A stretch of 64,000 bases of DNA. It comes from Corynebacterium sp. p3-SID1056 (GTDB lineage Bacteria > Actinomycetota > Actinomycetes > Mycobacteriales > Mycobacteriaceae). The notes beneath the pieces were generated by a model. It was given only the letters and a program-made list of their open reading frames with translations, did no database searches and was not told where the DNA came from. Of the stretch, positions 38,885 to 49,993 are shown one piece after another. The stretch's first letter is position 1; each line of letters opens with the position of its first letter. The stretch lies in the NCBI RefSeq assembly GCF_025152525.1, contig NZ_JALXXL010000005.1:128810-192809 (forward strand). Direction: 5' to 3'. The position numbers and the translations under genes are program-made.

Positions 38885-39447
38885 TAGTTGCTCACGCGGG
38901 AGAGGTACTCACCCGTGCGGGTGTCTACCTTGACCACATTGCCGGTCTCCAGGAACAGCGGCACCTGGATCTCCGCTCCGGTTTCCAGCGTCGCCGGCTT
39001 GGTGCCACCGGAGGAACGGTCGCCCTGCAGACCCGGCTCCGTGTGCTCAACCTTCAGGTCGACCGAAATCGGCAGCTCGGCAAACAGGGCCTCGCCTTCG
39101 TGGAAGGAGACCTGCACACGCATGTTTTCCAGCAGGAAGCGGGCTGCGTCACCGAACTTGTCGGCCGGCAGCTCGAACTGCTCGAAAGTCTTATCATCCA
39201 TCACAACGTAGGCGGTGCCGTCGTTGTACAGGTAGGTCATATCGCGGCGGTCAACGTTCGCGGTCTCAACCTTCACGCCGGCGTTCCACGTCTTGTCCAC
39301 GGTCTTGCCGGTGACGACATCCTTGAGCTTGGTGCGCACAAACGCTGGGCCCTTGCCCGGCTTAACGTGCTGGAACTCAATAATCTGCTGGAGCTTGCCG
39401 TCATTCTTGAGTACAAGTCCGTTCTTAAAATCGGCGGTAGTTGCCAC
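38884..39447 (-). CDS. efp: Elongation factor P
   Basis: EF-P rescues ribosomes stalled at polyproline. The 187-residue product has the three-domain length, with the tip loop [10 protein letters not shown] placing Lys32 at the point that reaches the peptidyl-transferase centre. No genes for lysyl modification (epmA/B) are nearby, in line with actinobacterial EF-P carrying an unmodified KPGKG loop. The ATG follows GAGGAAAGGTTTCACGTG. It sits between pepQ and nusB. Confidence 0.96.
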   Translation of the reverse strand: MATTADFKNGLVLKNDGKLQQIIEFQHVKPGKGPAFVRTKLKDVVTGKTVDKTWNAGVKVETANVDRRDMTYLYNDGTAYVVMDDKTFEQFELPADKFGDAARFLLENMRVQVSFHEGEALFAELPISVDLKVEHTEPGLQGDRSSGGTKPATLETGAEIQVPLFLETGNVVKVDTRTGEYLSRVSN

Positions 39448-39506
39448 GTGAAACCTTTCCTCTGATCCTCTGATATGTCAGTAGAGAGTGTGCAAACACA
39501 ATAATG

Positions 39507-40598
39507 CTACAGCACGGTCAATTCCTTAGGGTACTGAGTAATCACCTTCGGTACTCCAGAAGTGATAATCAAGGTGTCCTCAATGCGCACCCCGCCTTTG
39601 CCCGGGACGTAGATCCCCGGCTCAATGGTCAGCGTCATCGATTCGCGCAGCTCGCCCTTACCCGACGTCGAGGCGTAAGGCGCCTCATGTACGTCAAGGC
39701 CCACCCCGTGACCTGTCGAGTGGACGAAGTACTCGCCAAATCCGGCCTCTTCAATGACCCGGCGGCAGGCCGCATCCACGTCAACGAGTTTTGCACCGGC
39801 CACGGCAGCACGCACGCCGGCCTTCTGGGAAGCCAAGGTGACCTCGTAGATCTCACGGAGGAAGTCGTTTGGCTGGCCGATCGCAAAGGTCCGTGTCATA
39901 TCGGAGTTGAACCCGAGGCGGTGCATGCCAAAATCGATGGTGACCAGCTCGCCTTCCTGCACGACCCGCTCGCCGGCACCGTGGTGCGGCTTCGCCGAAT
40001 TCGGGCCAGAAGCGACAATGGTGTCAAAGCTGGGGCGCTCCGCGCCAAGTTTGCGCATTCGGTACTCCAGATCGGCCGCGATGTCGCGCTCTGTGCGTCC
40101 GGCTGCCAGTTCCCCTGCGCTCACAAGCTGCTCGAGCGCCTCGGTGGCAAGCGCTGCCGCTTCCTCGAGGCGGTGCAGCTCAAGGTTGTCTTTGGTCAGA
40201 CGGATCTCCTCCACCGCCCCAGAGACAGGCACTAACGTGACATCTGCCGGGCACGCTGCCTGGAGCTGTTCCAACTGGCTCACGCTGAGGTAGTCCGCCT
40301 CAAAACCGACGCGGTGTCCCTCAACCACCTGGCCCAAGAGTTCCTCGGCGACTTTGCGGGTGATCGTCGCGGGCACATCCGGAACCTCTTCCGCGATCTG
40401 GGTGGTGTAGCGCCCATCGGTGGCGATCTTTGCCGTACGATCCTTCGAAATCAACAACGCACCGTTTGAACCGCTAAAGCCCGAGAGGTATCGCACATGC
40501 GTGAGATGCGTGATCAACACATCATCAATGCGTTTTGCGGCTAAGGCAGAGGCAAGTTTGCGCCGCCGAGTTTCAAAACGAGTATCTGCCAGTGACAT
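39507..40598 (-). CDS. pepQ: M24-family Xaa-Pro peptidase
   Basis: It cleaves dipeptides or N-terminal residues next to proline. The 363-residue product has an N-terminal creatinase-like domain and the pita-bread catalytic domain with all five metal ligands: VTIDFG, DMTRTF, HSTGHGVGLDVHE, LTIEPGIY and VRIEDT. The ATG at 40598 follows GGAGGA. It is located between aroQ and efp; a proline peptidase beside EF-P is the common actinobacterial arrangement. Whether it acts as prolidase or aminopeptidase P cannot be told from sequence alone. Confidence 0.92.
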   Translation of the reverse strand: MSLADTRFETRRRKLASALAAKRIDDVLITHLTHVRYLSGFSGSNGALLISKDRTAKIATDGRYTTQIAEEVPDVPATITRKVAEELLGQVVEGHRVGFEADYLSVSQLEQLQAACPADVTLVPVSGAVEEIRLTKDNLELHRLEEAAALATEALEQLVSAGELAAGRTERDIAADLEYRMRKLGAERPSFDTIVASGPNSAKPHHGAGERVVQEGELVTIDFGMHRLGFNSDMTRTFAIGQPNDFLREIYEVTLASQKAGVRAAVAGAKLVDVDAACRRVIEEAGFGEYFVHSTGHGVGLDVHEAPYASTSGKGELRESMTLTIEPGIYVPGKGGVRIEDTLIITSGVPKVITQYPKELTVL

Positions 40599-40622
40599 GT
40601 CTTCCTCCAAACGTGTGTGATT

Positions 40623-41069
40623 CTAAGCTTCGGTCGCTCCGGTCTGCGCAAAATGCTCGAGCGCGAGCAGGTAGCCATTCGTGCCCAACCCGGCTATCAC
40701 GCCCTTGGCGATAGGCGAAAGGTAGGAGTGGTGCCGGAAAGGCTCGCGAGCGTGCACATTCGAGATGTGCACCTCGATAAAGCCGCATGCGTCGGTCAGC
40801 TCGACCAGCGCGTCGCGCAGTGCCACCGAGGTATGCGTCCAGCCACCCGGGTTGATGATGACGGGCACGCGCGCTTCCGCAGCCTCATGCACCCATTCGA
40901 GCATCTCGCCCTCGTGATTCGTTTGGCGCAGCTCGACGCCCACCCCAAGCTCGGCCGCGCGCTCCTGGAGTTGACGCTCCACGTCTGCAAGCGTCGTGTG
41001 CCCGTATATCTCCGGTTGGCGCTTGCCTAACCGATTCAGGTTTGGTCCGTTGAGCACGAGAATCTTCAT
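40623..41069 (-). CDS. aroQ: 3-dehydroquinate dehydratase, type II
   Basis: It dehydrates 3-dehydroquinate in the shikimate pathway. The 148-residue product is the dodecameric type II form, starting [23 protein letters not shown] (opening residues), with the catalytic Tyr22 and lid, [16 protein letters not shown], and [17 protein letters not shown]. The ATG at 41069 follows AAGGAGG by 8 bases. It follows aroB in the aro operon. Confidence 0.97.
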   Translation of the reverse strand: MKILVLNGPNLNRLGKRQPEIYGHTTLADVERQLQERAAELGVGVELRQTNHEGEMLEWVHEAAEARVPVIINPGGWTHTSVALRDALVELTDACGFIEVHISNVHAREPFRHHSYLSPIAKGVIAGLGTNGYLLALEHFAQTGATEA

Positions 41070-41119
41070 CGCTAGGCCTCCTTCATTCTTTCTAGAAAAA
41101 GTCCGCGTACTGCTACGCG

Positions 41120-42172
41120 CTACTGCGCAATCGCCTCGTAGGCCGCACGCATCTCCTCGATCGTGGCGTCCTCCAGGCGAGTGCACGAACCGAGTTTGTT
41201 CAGCACCACAAACCGGATTTGGCCATCGCGGTTCTTCTTGTCGTGCGTCATAGCCTCGTAGAGCTCGTCGAACGCACCCTCCTCGTAGGTGGTGGGAAGC
41301 CCGACTGCGCTGAGGACTTCGTGGTGGAGTGCGAGCAGTGAGTCGTCGATTAGCCCGCGATTGTGCGCGAGATGCGCGGCAAACATCATGCCCACCCCGA
41401 CCGCATTGCCGTGGCGCCAGGTGTAGTGCTCGCGGCGCTCGATGGCGTGGCCCAGCGTATGCCCGTAGTTGAGGATCTCGCGCAGGCCCGACTCCTTCAA
41501 GTCGCGGCTGACCACTGCCGCCTTGACCGCGACCGAGCGTTCCACGAGCTCGGCCCAGTGGGCGTCGGCACCGGCGCGGTAAAGCTCGAGAATCTTCGGA
41601 TCGGCAATGAAACCGGTCTTGACCAGCTCAGCGGAGCCAGACACGATTTCTTCCTGTGGCAACGTGTAGATGCGTTCCAAGTCGATAAACACTGCGTCCG
41701 GCTCGTGGAACGCACCCACGAGGTTCTTGCCAATCGACGTATTGATACCTGTCTTCCCGCCGACGGCGGCATCGACCATGGCAAGCAGCGTCGTCGGCAC
41801 CTGGATCACCTTGATCCCGCGCATCCAGGTGGCGGCAATGAACCCGGCGATGTCAGTCGCCGCGCCGCCGCCGAGACCAATGATCACATCCTGGCGCGAA
41901 AAGCTATGCTCGCCCAGCAGATCCCACAGGCTGCTGGCCGTCTCGAGCGACTTGCCGGCCTCTGCGTCGGGGATGGGGGCAAGCACCGCAGTCAGCCCCT
42001 CGGCCTCGATGTCCTGAGCGATCGAGCGCGCAACGGCCTGTAGCGGTCCCTGGTGCACGATCGCCGCCTTACGTGCGCCAATTGTCTTTACCCTTGCCGC
42101 GACTTCACGAATGGTGTCGTACCCGATGTGAATGTCGTACGGGTCTGCTCCCGTCACTTGCACTGTGGCCAT
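41120..42172 (-). CDS. aroB: 3-dehydroquinate synthase
   Basis: It cyclises DAHP to 3-dehydroquinate with zinc and NAD. The 350-residue product has [21 protein letters not shown] (from residue 100 or so), [19 protein letters not shown], the zinc ligands around [14 protein letters not shown] and [17 protein letters not shown] precedes the ATG. It lies 44 bases after aroK. Confidence 0.96.
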   Translation of the reverse strand: MATVQVTGADPYDIHIGYDTIREVAARVKTIGARKAAIVHQGPLQAVARSIAQDIEAEGLTAVLAPIPDAEAGKSLETASSLWDLLGEHSFSRQDVIIGLGGGAATDIAGFIAATWMRGIKVIQVPTTLLAMVDAAVGGKTGINTSIGKNLVGAFHEPDAVFIDLERIYTLPQEEIVSGSAELVKTGFIADPKILELYRAGADAHWAELVERSVAVKAAVVSRDLKESGLREILNYGHTLGHAIERREHYTWRHGNAVGVGMMFAAHLAHNRGLIDDSLLALHHEVLSAVGLPTTYEEGAFDELYEAMTHDKKNRDGQIRFVVLNKLGSCTRLEDATIEEMRAAYEAIAQ

Positions 42173-42216
42173 GGTTGCTCCTTGGGTAGGTGAAACTCGC
42201 GGGGATGGTACGGAAA

Positions 42217-42834
42217 CTATTCCTCGGTGGACTCAATGATGCTGAGCACCTCAGCCACCACGCGCTGCGGCGGCCGGGAATCAGTCCGCACCCGATAATT
42301 GGCGACCTCGCGGTAGTAAGGCTCGCGCGTGGCTAGCAGATCGCGATAGTGCTGCGCCGGGTCATCGGCCTGTAGGACGGGGCGCGTTGTCGAGCCGGCC
42401 GTACGGCGGATGCCTTCCTCCGCAGTCACGTCGATCCACACCACGGTGTGGCGCTGCAAAAGTTGACGCGTCGACGCAGTGAGCACCGCCCCACCGCCAA
42501 GGCTGACCACCCCGCCTGTTGCGAGCGCTTGGGCGACGCACGCCGCTTCCACCTCGCGGAAGCGCTCCTCGCCAAGCTCGCTGAAGATCTCGCCGCAGGT
42601 CTTGCCTTGCGCCTGCTCGATGAGCAGGTCACTGTCCACAATCGGCAGATTTAACGCGCTGGCAATACGCCTGCCGATGGTCGATTTACCCGCCCCCGGA
42701 GGCCCAACCAACACGACCCGCGGTGCGGATGCGACAACTGCGGCGTTCGTGTCCGCCTCGCTGGCGTCGAAAGGCGCTGCGAGGGCGTCTGGCTGTGTGG
42801 ATTGTGGCTGTGTGGATTGTGTCTGTGCCGTCAT
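42217..42834 (-). CDS. aroK: Shikimate kinase with repeat-bearing N-terminus
   Basis: It phosphorylates shikimate. The 205-residue product has the P-loop [14 protein letters not shown] near residues 43-56, the DSD shikimate-binding residues, and SLGGGAVL. The first 37 residues are an extra low-complexity leader containing a duplicated QSTQP unit encoded by a perfect 15-bp tandem repeat (42790-42819). C. glutamicum AroK also has a leader before the P-loop, but not this repeat. Its start lies 2 bases after the aroC stop codon. Confidence 0.93.
   Translation of the reverse strand: MTAQTQSTQPQSTQPDALAAPFDASEADTNAAVVASAPRVVLVGPPGAGKSTIGRRIASALNLPIVDSDLLIEQAQGKTCGEIFSELGEERFREVEAACVAQALATGGVVSLGGGAVLTASTRQLLQRHTVVWIDVTAEEGIRRTAGSTTRPVLQADDPAQHYRDLLATREPYYREVANYRVRTDSRPPQRVVAEVLSIIESTEE
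42790..42819. repeat. 15-bp perfect tandem repeat inside aroK
   Basis: TGGCTGTGTGGATTG occurs twice in direct succession (42790-42804, 42805-42819) and a partial third copy follows. The unit length is a multiple of three, so copy-number change would lengthen or shorten the AroK leader by five residues without breaking the frame. Confidence 0.85.
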
Positions 42835-42836
42835 CG

Positions 42837-44075
42837 CTACTGCCTTTCTTCCGTGTCTTCCGTGCCGTCTGCGTCAAACGCCAAGCGTTGAGCAATTGCT
42901 TCCTTGTACGCCGCGATGTTGCGCTTGGTTTCTTCCAGACTATCGCCGCCAAACTTCTCGAGTACAGCGCGCGCGAGCACGAGCGCCACCATGGCCTCGG
43001 CCACCACGCCGCCGGCCGGTACCGCGCATACGTCGGACCGCTGGTGGATACCTGTCGCTGCCTCCCCGCTTCGCATGTCGACGGTCTGCAGTGCCCGCGG
43101 GACGGTGGAAATGGGCTTCAACGCTGCGCGTAGACGCAGCTGCTCACCGTTGGTCATGCCGCCTTCCAGGCCGGCGGCACGGTTCGTCAAGCGATGCACC
43201 CCGGTCTCGTCGCGCACCATTTCGTCGTGCGCGGCAGAACCGCGCCTCCGGGCCTCAGCGAAACCGTCACCGACTTCTACGCCCTTCACCGACTGGATCC
43301 CCATTAGCGCGCCTGCAAGTTGCGCATCGAGGCGGTGCTCGCCGGAAATGTGCGAGCCAAGCCCGATCGGTAGCCCATCGACGATGACCTCGACCACGCC
43401 GCCGAGCGTGTCACCCGACTTTTTTGCATCCTCGATACACGAGATCATGGAGGCCTCCGCCGTCGAATCAAACGCGCGTACCGGCGAGGCATCGATCGCC
43501 TCGATATCCGCAAAAGTGGGACGTTGACCATCCGCCGGAGCAGACTCCCCGATGGAGACCACGTGAGAGAAGACCTCCACGCCCAGTGTCTCGCGCAAGA
43601 ACGCACGAGCCACCGCCGCCGCTGCGACGCGCGCAGCTGTCTCGCGGGCAGAAGAGCGTTCGAGCACCGGGCGCGCCGAGTCGAAACCGTACTTGAGCAT
43701 GCCGGCAAAGTCCGCGTGCCCCGGGCGCGGACGAGTCAACTTCGCCCCGCGCCCGGAAGACATCGCCTTCGCCACCTCGGGGTCGTCCATATCCAGCGGG
43801 TGCGGCGACATGATCGTGGTCCACTTCGGCCACTCGGAGTTGCCAATCTGGATGGCAATCGGGCTTCCCAGCGTCCGGCCGTGCAGGATGCCAGTGAGCA
43901 GCGTGAGCGCATCTGCCTCAAACTTCATGCGCGCGCCGCGGCCATAGCCAAGCCGGCGCCGCGCGAGGTGGTGCGCAACCTCCTCTTCGGTGATTGGCAC
44001 GCCAGCGGGCATATTTTCAATCAGAGCGATGAGCGCCTGTCCATGGGATTCCCCAGCGGTTGTCCAACGAAGCAT
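42837..44075 (-). CDS. aroC: Chorismate synthase
   Basis: It forms chorismate from EPSP using reduced FMN. The 412-residue product starts [15 protein letters not shown] and has the signature [18 protein letters not shown] (near residue 100), [15 protein letters not shown] and [17 protein letters not shown]. It precedes aroK in the aroC-aroK-aroB-aroQ run, and follows the prepilin peptidase gene by 12 bases. Confidence 0.97.
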   Translation of the reverse strand: MLRWTTAGESHGQALIALIENMPAGVPITEEEVAHHLARRRLGYGRGARMKFEADALTLLTGILHGRTLGSPIAIQIGNSEWPKWTTIMSPHPLDMDDPEVAKAMSSGRGAKLTRPRPGHADFAGMLKYGFDSARPVLERSSARETAARVAAAAVARAFLRETLGVEVFSHVVSIGESAPADGQRPTFADIEAIDASPVRAFDSTAEASMISCIEDAKKSGDTLGGVVEVIVDGLPIGLGSHISGEHRLDAQLAGALMGIQSVKGVEVGDGFAEARRRGSAAHDEMVRDETGVHRLTNRAAGLEGGMTNGEQLRLRAALKPISTVPRALQTVDMRSGEAATGIHQRSDVCAVPAGGVVAEAMVALVLARAVLEKFGGDSLEETKRNIAAYKEAIAQRLAFDADGTEDTEERQ

Positions 44076-44087
44076 GCACGCATTGTC

Positions 44088-44522
44088 TCACACACTGGCG
44101 CAAACTGAGCCGTTTAGCCCAACAAACGTTCCCACGATCCAGGCCGCGCATAACATTTGCGGCCCGTGCGCAAGTCTGGGCACCCCGAGTGCCAACCCGA
44201 GCACCACGGTCGCGGCGCCTGATACTGCTACCGCCGCCAACACCGCCCCGGGCCCACCCAGCGCCGTGAGCACCACGCCAAGCGTGACCGCGAGCTTGAC
44301 GTCGCCGCCCCCGATTCCCTTGCCAGCGACAGAATACAACCCTGCCCACAGCAGGCCCCACGCCAATACGGGTGCGAGCGCACATGCAACGAGACACGCC
44401 AGCGCAGGCGGCACAGTCAGCGCGTTTGGCAGTCTGCGCCGGCGGAGGTCGCTGCACGCAAGTGCCACGCTCCACGCGCAGAAGACTCCGAGCGCGAGAA
44501 AAACCAGTCCCCCATTCCCCAT
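44088..44522 (-). CDS. A24-family prepilin peptidase (short form)
   Basis: The 144-residue membrane protein has the two catalytic aspartates of type IV prepilin peptidases: SDLRRRRLPN near residue 23 and GGGDVKL near residue 73, with about four to five hydrophobic segments. It lacks the N-terminal methylase domain, like TadV/FppA-type peptidases. The ATG at 44522 is chosen because it gives an immediate membrane segment; a longer frame overlaps aroE. It stands between aroE and aroC in the shikimate operon, and no pilin or tad genes are visible in the window, so its substrate must be encoded elsewhere. Confidence 0.85.
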   Translation of the reverse strand: MGNGGLVFLALGVFCAWSVALACSDLRRRRLPNALTVPPALACLVACALAPVLAWGLLWAGLYSVAGKGIGGGDVKLAVTLGVVLTALGGPGAVLAAVAVSGAATVVLGLALGVPRLAHGPQMLCAAWIVGTFVGLNGSVCASV

Positions 44523-44532
44523 GGGGTGAAGC

Positions 44533-45435
44533 CTAGCTTGTGGCAGGGTCCTTGTCTGGAGTTCTGTCTTGGGCATTGTCTTGGGCGCTGCCGTCACTTG
44601 CAGCTTCCCAGTGTGCAAACAGCGCAGCGCGCATCGCTGTGCGTGGCGCGGCGACGCCTGTGAACTGCTCGAACTGTGCGTAGGATTGCCCGGCAAGCAT
44701 GGTCAGCCCGCCAACAGTGGGGTATCCGTTCGCCGCAGCGCGGACCGCCAGCGGGGTCGGCCACGGGTTGTAGATCACGTCGAGCACCGGCGCGTGCCCC
44801 AACTGCACAGCATAGGGCTCTACGGCTGCAGCGGGCACGGTCGAGATGATCACGTCTGCCCACACCGCGAGCTGGAAAAGATCCTCCGAGAAATCGACAA
44901 AGCGCGTCGCTACCCCGTCGACAAGCTCGGCGATCTCTGCGGAGCGGTCCGAGCGGTTGAGCACCACGATCTCGCTCACCCCCTGTTGCTTCAGCGCCCA
45001 CAACGCGGGCCGCGCGGTGCCGCCGGCACCAACGACTAATGCGCGCGAGGCCTTGCTGTCCCCGAGCAGCTCCCGCAGCGCGGTGGTGATTCCTTCGCAA
45101 TCGGTGTTATCGGCGCGCCAACCGTCGTTGGTGCGCACCAGCGTGTTCGCCGAGCCAATGGTGCGGGCCCGCTCGGTGGCCTCGGTGGCAAATTGCAGGG
45201 CCGCGAATTTCGCCGGCATAGTGACGGAGAACCCGCGGAACTCCGGTGCTGCCCTGCCAACGATGTCCGGGAGCTGATCCACAGTACACTCGATTCGCTC
45301 GTAGGCCCAGTCTTCAAGCCCAGCAGCCTCGTAGCCTGCGTGGTGCAGGACCGGCGACAGCGAGTGCGCGATTGGCGAGCCCAATACGGCAGCACGGTGC
45401 CGCACGGTGCGTTGCGGCGGCGCGTCGTCAACCAT
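44533..45435 (-). CDS. aroE: Shikimate dehydrogenase
   Basis: It reduces 3-dehydroshikimate with NADPH. The 300-residue product has the substrate-binding GSPIAHSLSPVLHHAGY (residues 19-35), the catalytic Lys in SVTMPAKFAAL, the NADPH-binding VVGAGGTARPALWAL and DVIYNPWPTPL. The C-terminal 25 residues (Asp/Ala-rich) are an extension. It follows mltG by 11 bases and leads into the prepilin peptidase and aroC. Confidence 0.94.
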   Translation of the reverse strand: MVDDAPPQRTVRHRAAVLGSPIAHSLSPVLHHAGYEAAGLEDWAYERIECTVDQLPDIVGRAAPEFRGFSVTMPAKFAALQFATEATERARTIGSANTLVRTNDGWRADNTDCEGITTALRELLGDSKASRALVVGAGGTARPALWALKQQGVSEIVVLNRSDRSAEIAELVDGVATRFVDFSEDLFQLAVWADVIISTVPAAAVEPYAVQLGHAPVLDVIYNPWPTPLAVRAAANGYPTVGGLTMLAGQSYAQFEQFTGVAAPRTAMRAALFAHWEAASDGSAQDNAQDRTPDKDPATS

Positions 45436-45446
45436 TGCTGTCCTCC

Positions 45447-46598
45447 TTAGCGTCGTGAGTCAAGGACGCCGGAGTCAATGGCGCGACGGGTGTCTTCCTG
45501 GTGCTGCTCGAAGGTGTCATTGAACACCGTCGTGCCGTCCTGATCCACGGTGACGAAGAACAGCCAGTTGCCCTCCGCGGGGTGCTCCATCGCATCGATT
45601 GCCTCAACCGACGGCGACGCAATCGGCGTTTGCGGCAGCCCGTCCATTGCGTAGGTGTTCCACGGCGTGACGCGCTCGCGGTCCTCGTCGGTGGTCGCCA
45701 CCTCCACATTTGGCAGCCCGTAGTTCACCGTGGAGTCAAACTCCAGGCGCATCGGCTCGTCCAGGCGGTTGAGGATCACGCGGGCGACCTTGTCGAATTC
45801 CCCTGCCGGTGCCTCACGTTCGACCAGCGAGGCTGCAACAACCAGCTCGTAGGGGCTCAGGCCGACCTTCTCCGAGCGTGCCTCGATGTCGGTGGACTGA
45901 TACACCTCAGCGGAACGAGTCACCAGGTCCGTGAGAATCTGCTCTGCGGTCGCGCCCGGGTCGATGATGTACTCGCCCGGCACGATCAGGCCCTCGAGGC
46001 GCTTTGCATCGCCCTTGCGCCCATCAACAGCCTCGCGCGCCCACTCGGGCACGCCGAGGGTTGCCGCATCGGTCTCAGCAGCCGCGTGCTGCAGGCGCTC
46101 AACATCCACGCAGTCGTGCGTTGCGGCGCCGCCGCAGGTGACATCCTGAATCATTGTCAAAATGCCGTGGCGCTTCTGTCCCCCAACGACGTCGATATCC
46201 ATCAGCGTCGCGCCGCCGTACACCTGCAGAGGGGTGACCTTATTGTTCGGGTCAAGCAGCGCGGAGACGGCGCTCTTCGCGCTCATCTCGCCCTCCAGCC
46301 GGTAAAAACCAGGCTGGATGTTGTCCGAGTCCGGGTCGGCCGCAGCTGCCGACTGGAAGGCCTTATTGGAGGCGACGATCCCGCGCTCCTCGAGCTCCGG
46401 ACCCAGCGCGGAGATGTTGGACCCCTCCGGGATCTCGACGACCTCTTCCTCGCCGTTGCCGTTGCCGCGGTAGTCACTTCCAGCACCATTTTGGTGCGCA
46501 ACGGCGATCCAGGCAATCAAGCCGATGATAAGCAAGATCGAAGCAACAAGCACTGCGACGCCACGGGTCCGCCGGCGGCCATTCTGTCGGGGTGTCAC
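45447..46598 (-). CDS. mltG: Endolytic murein transglycosylase MltG
   Basis: MltG cuts nascent peptidoglycan strands near the membrane and ends their growth. The 383-residue product has one N-terminal membrane helix (about residues 12-33), a LysM-like subdomain ([11 protein letters not shown]), and the YceG catalytic domain with [10 protein letters not shown], the catalytic Glu in ASLVEREAP, and [17 protein letters not shown]. The GTG start overlaps the ruvX stop by four bases. The order alaS-ruvX-mltG-aroE is conserved in actinobacteria. Confidence 0.95.
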   Translation of the reverse strand: MTPRQNGRRRTRGVAVLVASILLIIGLIAWIAVAHQNGAGSDYRGNGNGEEEVVEIPEGSNISALGPELEERGIVASNKAFQSAAAADPDSDNIQPGFYRLEGEMSAKSAVSALLDPNNKVTPLQVYGGATLMDIDVVGGQKRHGILTMIQDVTCGGAATHDCVDVERLQHAAAETDAATLGVPEWAREAVDGRKGDAKRLEGLIVPGEYIIDPGATAEQILTDLVTRSAEVYQSTDIEARSEKVGLSPYELVVAASLVEREAPAGEFDKVARVILNRLDEPMRLEFDSTVNYGLPNVEVATTDEDRERVTPWNTYAMDGLPQTPIASPSVEAIDAMEHPAEGNWLFFVTVDQDGTTVFNDTFEQHQEDTRRAIDSGVLDSRR

Positions 46599-47089
46599 GA
46601 TTCATTCTCCTTTAAGTAGTTCTGCCGGCCGTCCAACCACGATTGCAAGATCTCCACCGCGGCAGCCTGATCAATCACCTCGCGCTGCGCTTTCTCACTA
46701 CGGCCAGATGCCCGCATCGCGTGGGATGCAGCCACCGTGGTGAGACGCTCGTCGGCCATTCGCACCGGCAGCCCAGTGCGCCTTTTGATCCGGAACGCGA
46801 TCTCCTTGGCGTGTTTCACGCTGCGCGAGCCGTTGCCCTGCAGGTCCCGCGGCAGCCCCACGATCACCTCAACAGCCTGGTAGTCCTCGGTCAGCTGCAC
46901 CAGGCGATCAATATCCGCCCCGTCGCGGTCTTTGAACCCAGTCACGCGCTTGACGGTCTCCACTGGCATCGCCAGCTTCGCATCCCGATCCGAGGACGCG
47001 ACTCCGATGCGCACCGTGCCCACATCGACGCCAAGGCGGCGCCCCGGTCCCGGGTCGTCCACCCCTGGGGTGTCAGGCTCAACCTTCAA
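46595..47089 (-). CDS. ruvX: YqgF/RuvX-family nuclease-like protein
   Basis: RuvX/YqgF has an RNase H fold and acts as a Holliday-junction resolvase-like or pre-16S rRNA nuclease. The 164-residue product carries [18 protein letters not shown] with the first catalytic Asp, [14 protein letters not shown] and [13 protein letters not shown]. The start is TTG at 47089 with GGAGAAAC just upstream. It follows an alaS terminator, so it probably opens the ruvX-mltG-aro transcript. Confidence 0.92.
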   Translation of the reverse strand: MKVEPDTPGVDDPGPGRRLGVDVGTVRIGVASSDRDAKLAMPVETVKRVTGFKDRDGADIDRLVQLTEDYQAVEVIVGLPRDLQGNGSRSVKHAKEIAFRIKRRTGLPVRMADERLTTVAASHAMRASGRSEKAQREVIDQAAAVEILQSWLDGRQNYLKENES

Positions 47090-47173
47090 AAGTTTCTCCG
47101 ATCTTCTCGGGTCGGCTCGCTGGGGCTTGCCGCTTCTCGACGCTAGCGTTCACAGCTAAAATACCGGCTCCAT

Positions 47174-47207
47174 ACAAAAAGGCCGGGACACCCTCGCGGC
47201 GTGTCCC
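47174..47207 (-). terminator. Intrinsic terminator after alaS
   Basis: A 7-bp stem (GGGACAC at 47185-47191 with its complement at 47201-47207) is followed on the minus strand by GGCCTTTTTG. It lies 28 bases past the alaS stop codon and separates alaS from ruvX. Confidence 0.85.
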
Positions 47208-47234
47208 TTGACCATTTTGTTATATTCCGCAACC

Positions 47235-49904
47235 CTAGCGGTTGGCGAGCTCCTCCCGCAGCGCCTGCAGGCCAGCGTTGATGCCCTCCGGATTCGCCCC
47301 GGAGCCCTGCGCGAGGTCAGGCTTCCCGCCACCCTTGCCGTCGATGTAGCCGCCAACAAGCTTGACCAGCTCACCAGACTTCACGCCTCGTGCCACAGCG
47401 TCCTTGTTCGCCGCAACTGCGAACGGCACCTTTGCGCCGTCCTTGGACGCGAGTGCAACCACAGCGGGCTCGGAGCCAAATTTGGCGCGCACATCCTGCG
47501 CGATGGTGCGAATATCGCCGCCGGTGACGCCGTCGGGAAGCTGCACGGCCACGACCTTGAACTCGCCGCACGTCTCGGCCTTGTCCGCCAGCCCGGAAGT
47601 CTGGGAAAGCAACTGCTGGCGGTGCAGCGCCTCGATTTCCTTCTCGGCCGCGCGCAGACGCTCGGTCAGCTGAGCAATGCGCTCCGGCAGCTGCGCCGTC
47701 GGCGTCTTCAGCTCTGCGGCAAGCCCGGAGGCGAGCGCCGCTTCCTTGGAGAAGTAATCGAAGGAGTGCATGCCCGAGTAGGCCTCAATTCGGCGCGCGC
47801 CCGAGCCCACGGAGGATTCCCCGAGCACTGCCACCGGACCGATTTGCGAGGAGTGCTCCACGTGGGTGCCACCACACAGTTCGATAGAGAACGGGCCGCC
47901 GATCTCCACGACGCGCACTTGGTCGCCGTAGTTTTCACCGAAGAGCGCCATCGCCCCCATCTCCTTCGCCTTCTCCAAGGAGGTCTCGATGGTGTTGACG
48001 GCGAAGTCGGCGTCGACCGCCTGGTTGGTAATCGTGGCGATCTCCTGCAGCTGCGCATCGCTGAGCTGGTCGGTGTAGTTGAAATCGAAGCGTAGGTAGC
48101 CGGGCTTGTTCAGCGAACCCGCCTGCACCGCCGTTGGGCCGAGCACCTGACGCAGCGCCGCGTGGATCAAGTGCGTCGCGGTGTGCGCCTGGCGTGCACC
48201 GTGGCGCCAGGCACCATCCACCTCAGTCGTCACCGTCTGGCCAAGGTCGAGCCCGCCCTGCGCCACCGTTGCCTTGTGGACCCAGAGCTTTTTGCCCACC
48301 TTCTGCACATCGTTGACGTTGAGGATCGTGTCCCCGACCACGATGCGACCACGGTCGGCCATCTGGCCGCCTGCCTCGGCGTACATCGGGGTGACGTCCA
48401 AGATCACCTCGACCTCGTCGCCTGCCTTCGCCTCGGTGACCTTTGCGCCGCCGCTCACCAGGCCAAGAACCTTGCCCTCGTGTTGCAGCTGGTCGTAGCC
48501 GACGAATTCGGTCGGATGCGCGTCCACCCACTCGCGGTAGAGCGACTCGTCGATGTTGCCCTGCTTCTTCGCCTTGTTGTCCGCCTTCGCGCGGGCGCGC
48601 TGCTCCTGCATCGCCGCGTCGAAGGCATCCATATCCACGTCAAGGCCGGCCTCACGCGCCATCTCCAGGGTGAGGTCGATGGGGAAACCGTAGGTGTCGT
48701 GCAGCTCGAATGCCTGCTCGCCAGGCAGCACCTTTGCACCGGACTCGCGCAGCGCGGCCGCGGCCTCGTCGAAGCGGGTGGTGCCGGAGGCCAGCGTCTT
48801 CAAGAAGGCGCGCTCCTCGGCGTTGGCCACACGCAGGATGCGCTCGCGGTTCTTTTCAATCTCCGGGAAGGACGGCGTCATCGTGTCCATGATCGTGTTC
48901 ATGAAGACTTCGAGCACGTTGCCCTCTGCGCCAAGCAGGCGCGCGGAGCGAACGATACGGCGCAGCAGGCGGCGCAGGATGTAGCCGCGGCCCTCGTTCG
49001 ACGGGGTAACGCCGTCGAGGATGATCATCATGCCGGTGCGCGAGTGGTCTGCGATGACGCGGAAGCGTACATCGTCCTCGTGCTTGCCGGCGTCGTATTT
49101 CGTACCGGTCAGCCGCACTGCCTCATCGATGACGGGGCGCAGAAGGTCCGTCTCGTAGACGTTGTCCACGCCCTGCAGCAGGCAGGCCACACGCTCGATG
49201 CCTAAGCCCGTATCAATGTTTTTCTTCGGCAGCTCCCCGAGCAGCTCAAAGCCGCCCTTCTTATCGCCCTCGCCGCGAATGGATTCCATGAACACAAGGT
49301 TCCAGATCTCCATGTAGCGGTTATCGTCTGCGGCAGGGCCACCCTCCTGGCCGTAGTCAGGGCCGCGATCGTAGTAGATTTCCGAGCAGGGACCGCACGG
49401 GCCAGGCACGCCCATCGACCAGAAATTGTCCTCCATGCCCATCCGCTGAATGCGAGCTTCCGGCACGCCGACCTTGTCGCGCCAAATCTCGAAGGCCTCA
49501 TCGTCGTCCAAGAAGACGGTCACCCACAGCCGCTCCGGGTCGAGCCCGAAGCCACCATCTGCGACCGCACCGGTCAGCAGCTCCCATGCGTGCGTAATTG
49601 CGCCTTCTTTAAAGTACTGGCCAAAGGAGAAGTTGCCCGCCATCTGGAAGAAGGTGTTGTGGCGCGTGGTCACGCCAACTTCTTCAATGTCGAGGGTGCG
49701 CACGCACTTCTGAATAGAGGTCGCCAGCCCGTTCTCAAATGGCGGGTTCTGCTGCCCCAGAAAGTAGGGCTTGAAGGGCACCATGCCCGCGTTGACGAAC
49801 AGCAGCTGCGGGTCATCCAAGATCAGCGACGCGCTCGGCACAGGGGTGTGCCCCGCCTTCACAAAGTGGTTGGTAAACCGCTCTCGGATCTCATGTGTCT
49901 GCAC
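47235..49904 (-). CDS. alaS: Alanyl-tRNA synthetase
   Basis: It charges tRNA-Ala and edits mischarged Ser and Gly. The 889-residue product has the class II catalytic domain ([37 protein letters not shown]), the editing domain with zinc motif [11 protein letters not shown] and [13 protein letters not shown], and a C-terminal DHHA1 segment ending [12 protein letters not shown]. The GTG at 49904 is chosen: AAAGGA lies 9 bases upstream and the next residues QTHEIRERF match the family start. It follows rarA by 89 bases. Confidence 0.97.
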   Translation of the reverse strand: MQTHEIRERFTNHFVKAGHTPVPSASLILDDPQLLFVNAGMVPFKPYFLGQQNPPFENGLATSIQKCVRTLDIEEVGVTTRHNTFFQMAGNFSFGQYFKEGAITHAWELLTGAVADGGFGLDPERLWVTVFLDDDEAFEIWRDKVGVPEARIQRMGMEDNFWSMGVPGPCGPCSEIYYDRGPDYGQEGGPAADDNRYMEIWNLVFMESIRGEGDKKGGFELLGELPKKNIDTGLGIERVACLLQGVDNVYETDLLRPVIDEAVRLTGTKYDAGKHEDDVRFRVIADHSRTGMMIILDGVTPSNEGRGYILRRLLRRIVRSARLLGAEGNVLEVFMNTIMDTMTPSFPEIEKNRERILRVANAEERAFLKTLASGTTRFDEAAAALRESGAKVLPGEQAFELHDTYGFPIDLTLEMAREAGLDVDMDAFDAAMQEQRARAKADNKAKKQGNIDESLYREWVDAHPTEFVGYDQLQHEGKVLGLVSGGAKVTEAKAGDEVEVILDVTPMYAEAGGQMADRGRIVVGDTILNVNDVQKVGKKLWVHKATVAQGGLDLGQTVTTEVDGAWRHGARQAHTATHLIHAALRQVLGPTAVQAGSLNKPGYLRFDFNYTDQLSDAQLQEIATITNQAVDADFAVNTIETSLEKAKEMGAMALFGENYGDQVRVVEIGGPFSIELCGGTHVEHSSQIGPVAVLGESSVGSGARRIEAYSGMHSFDYFSKEAALASGLAAELKTPTAQLPERIAQLTERLRAAEKEIEALHRQQLLSQTSGLADKAETCGEFKVVAVQLPDGVTGGDIRTIAQDVRAKFGSEPAVVALASKDGAKVPFAVAANKDAVARGVKSGELVKLVGGYIDGKGGGKPDLAQGSGANPEGINAGLQALREELANR

Positions 49905-49993
49905 GAGGTGGTGTCCTTTCAACGCTTGCAAATTTGTCCCGGACTACTCTACCCCTGAGGTGCGGCAAGGTGGCAGTGCGCGTGGCTAAGCGG

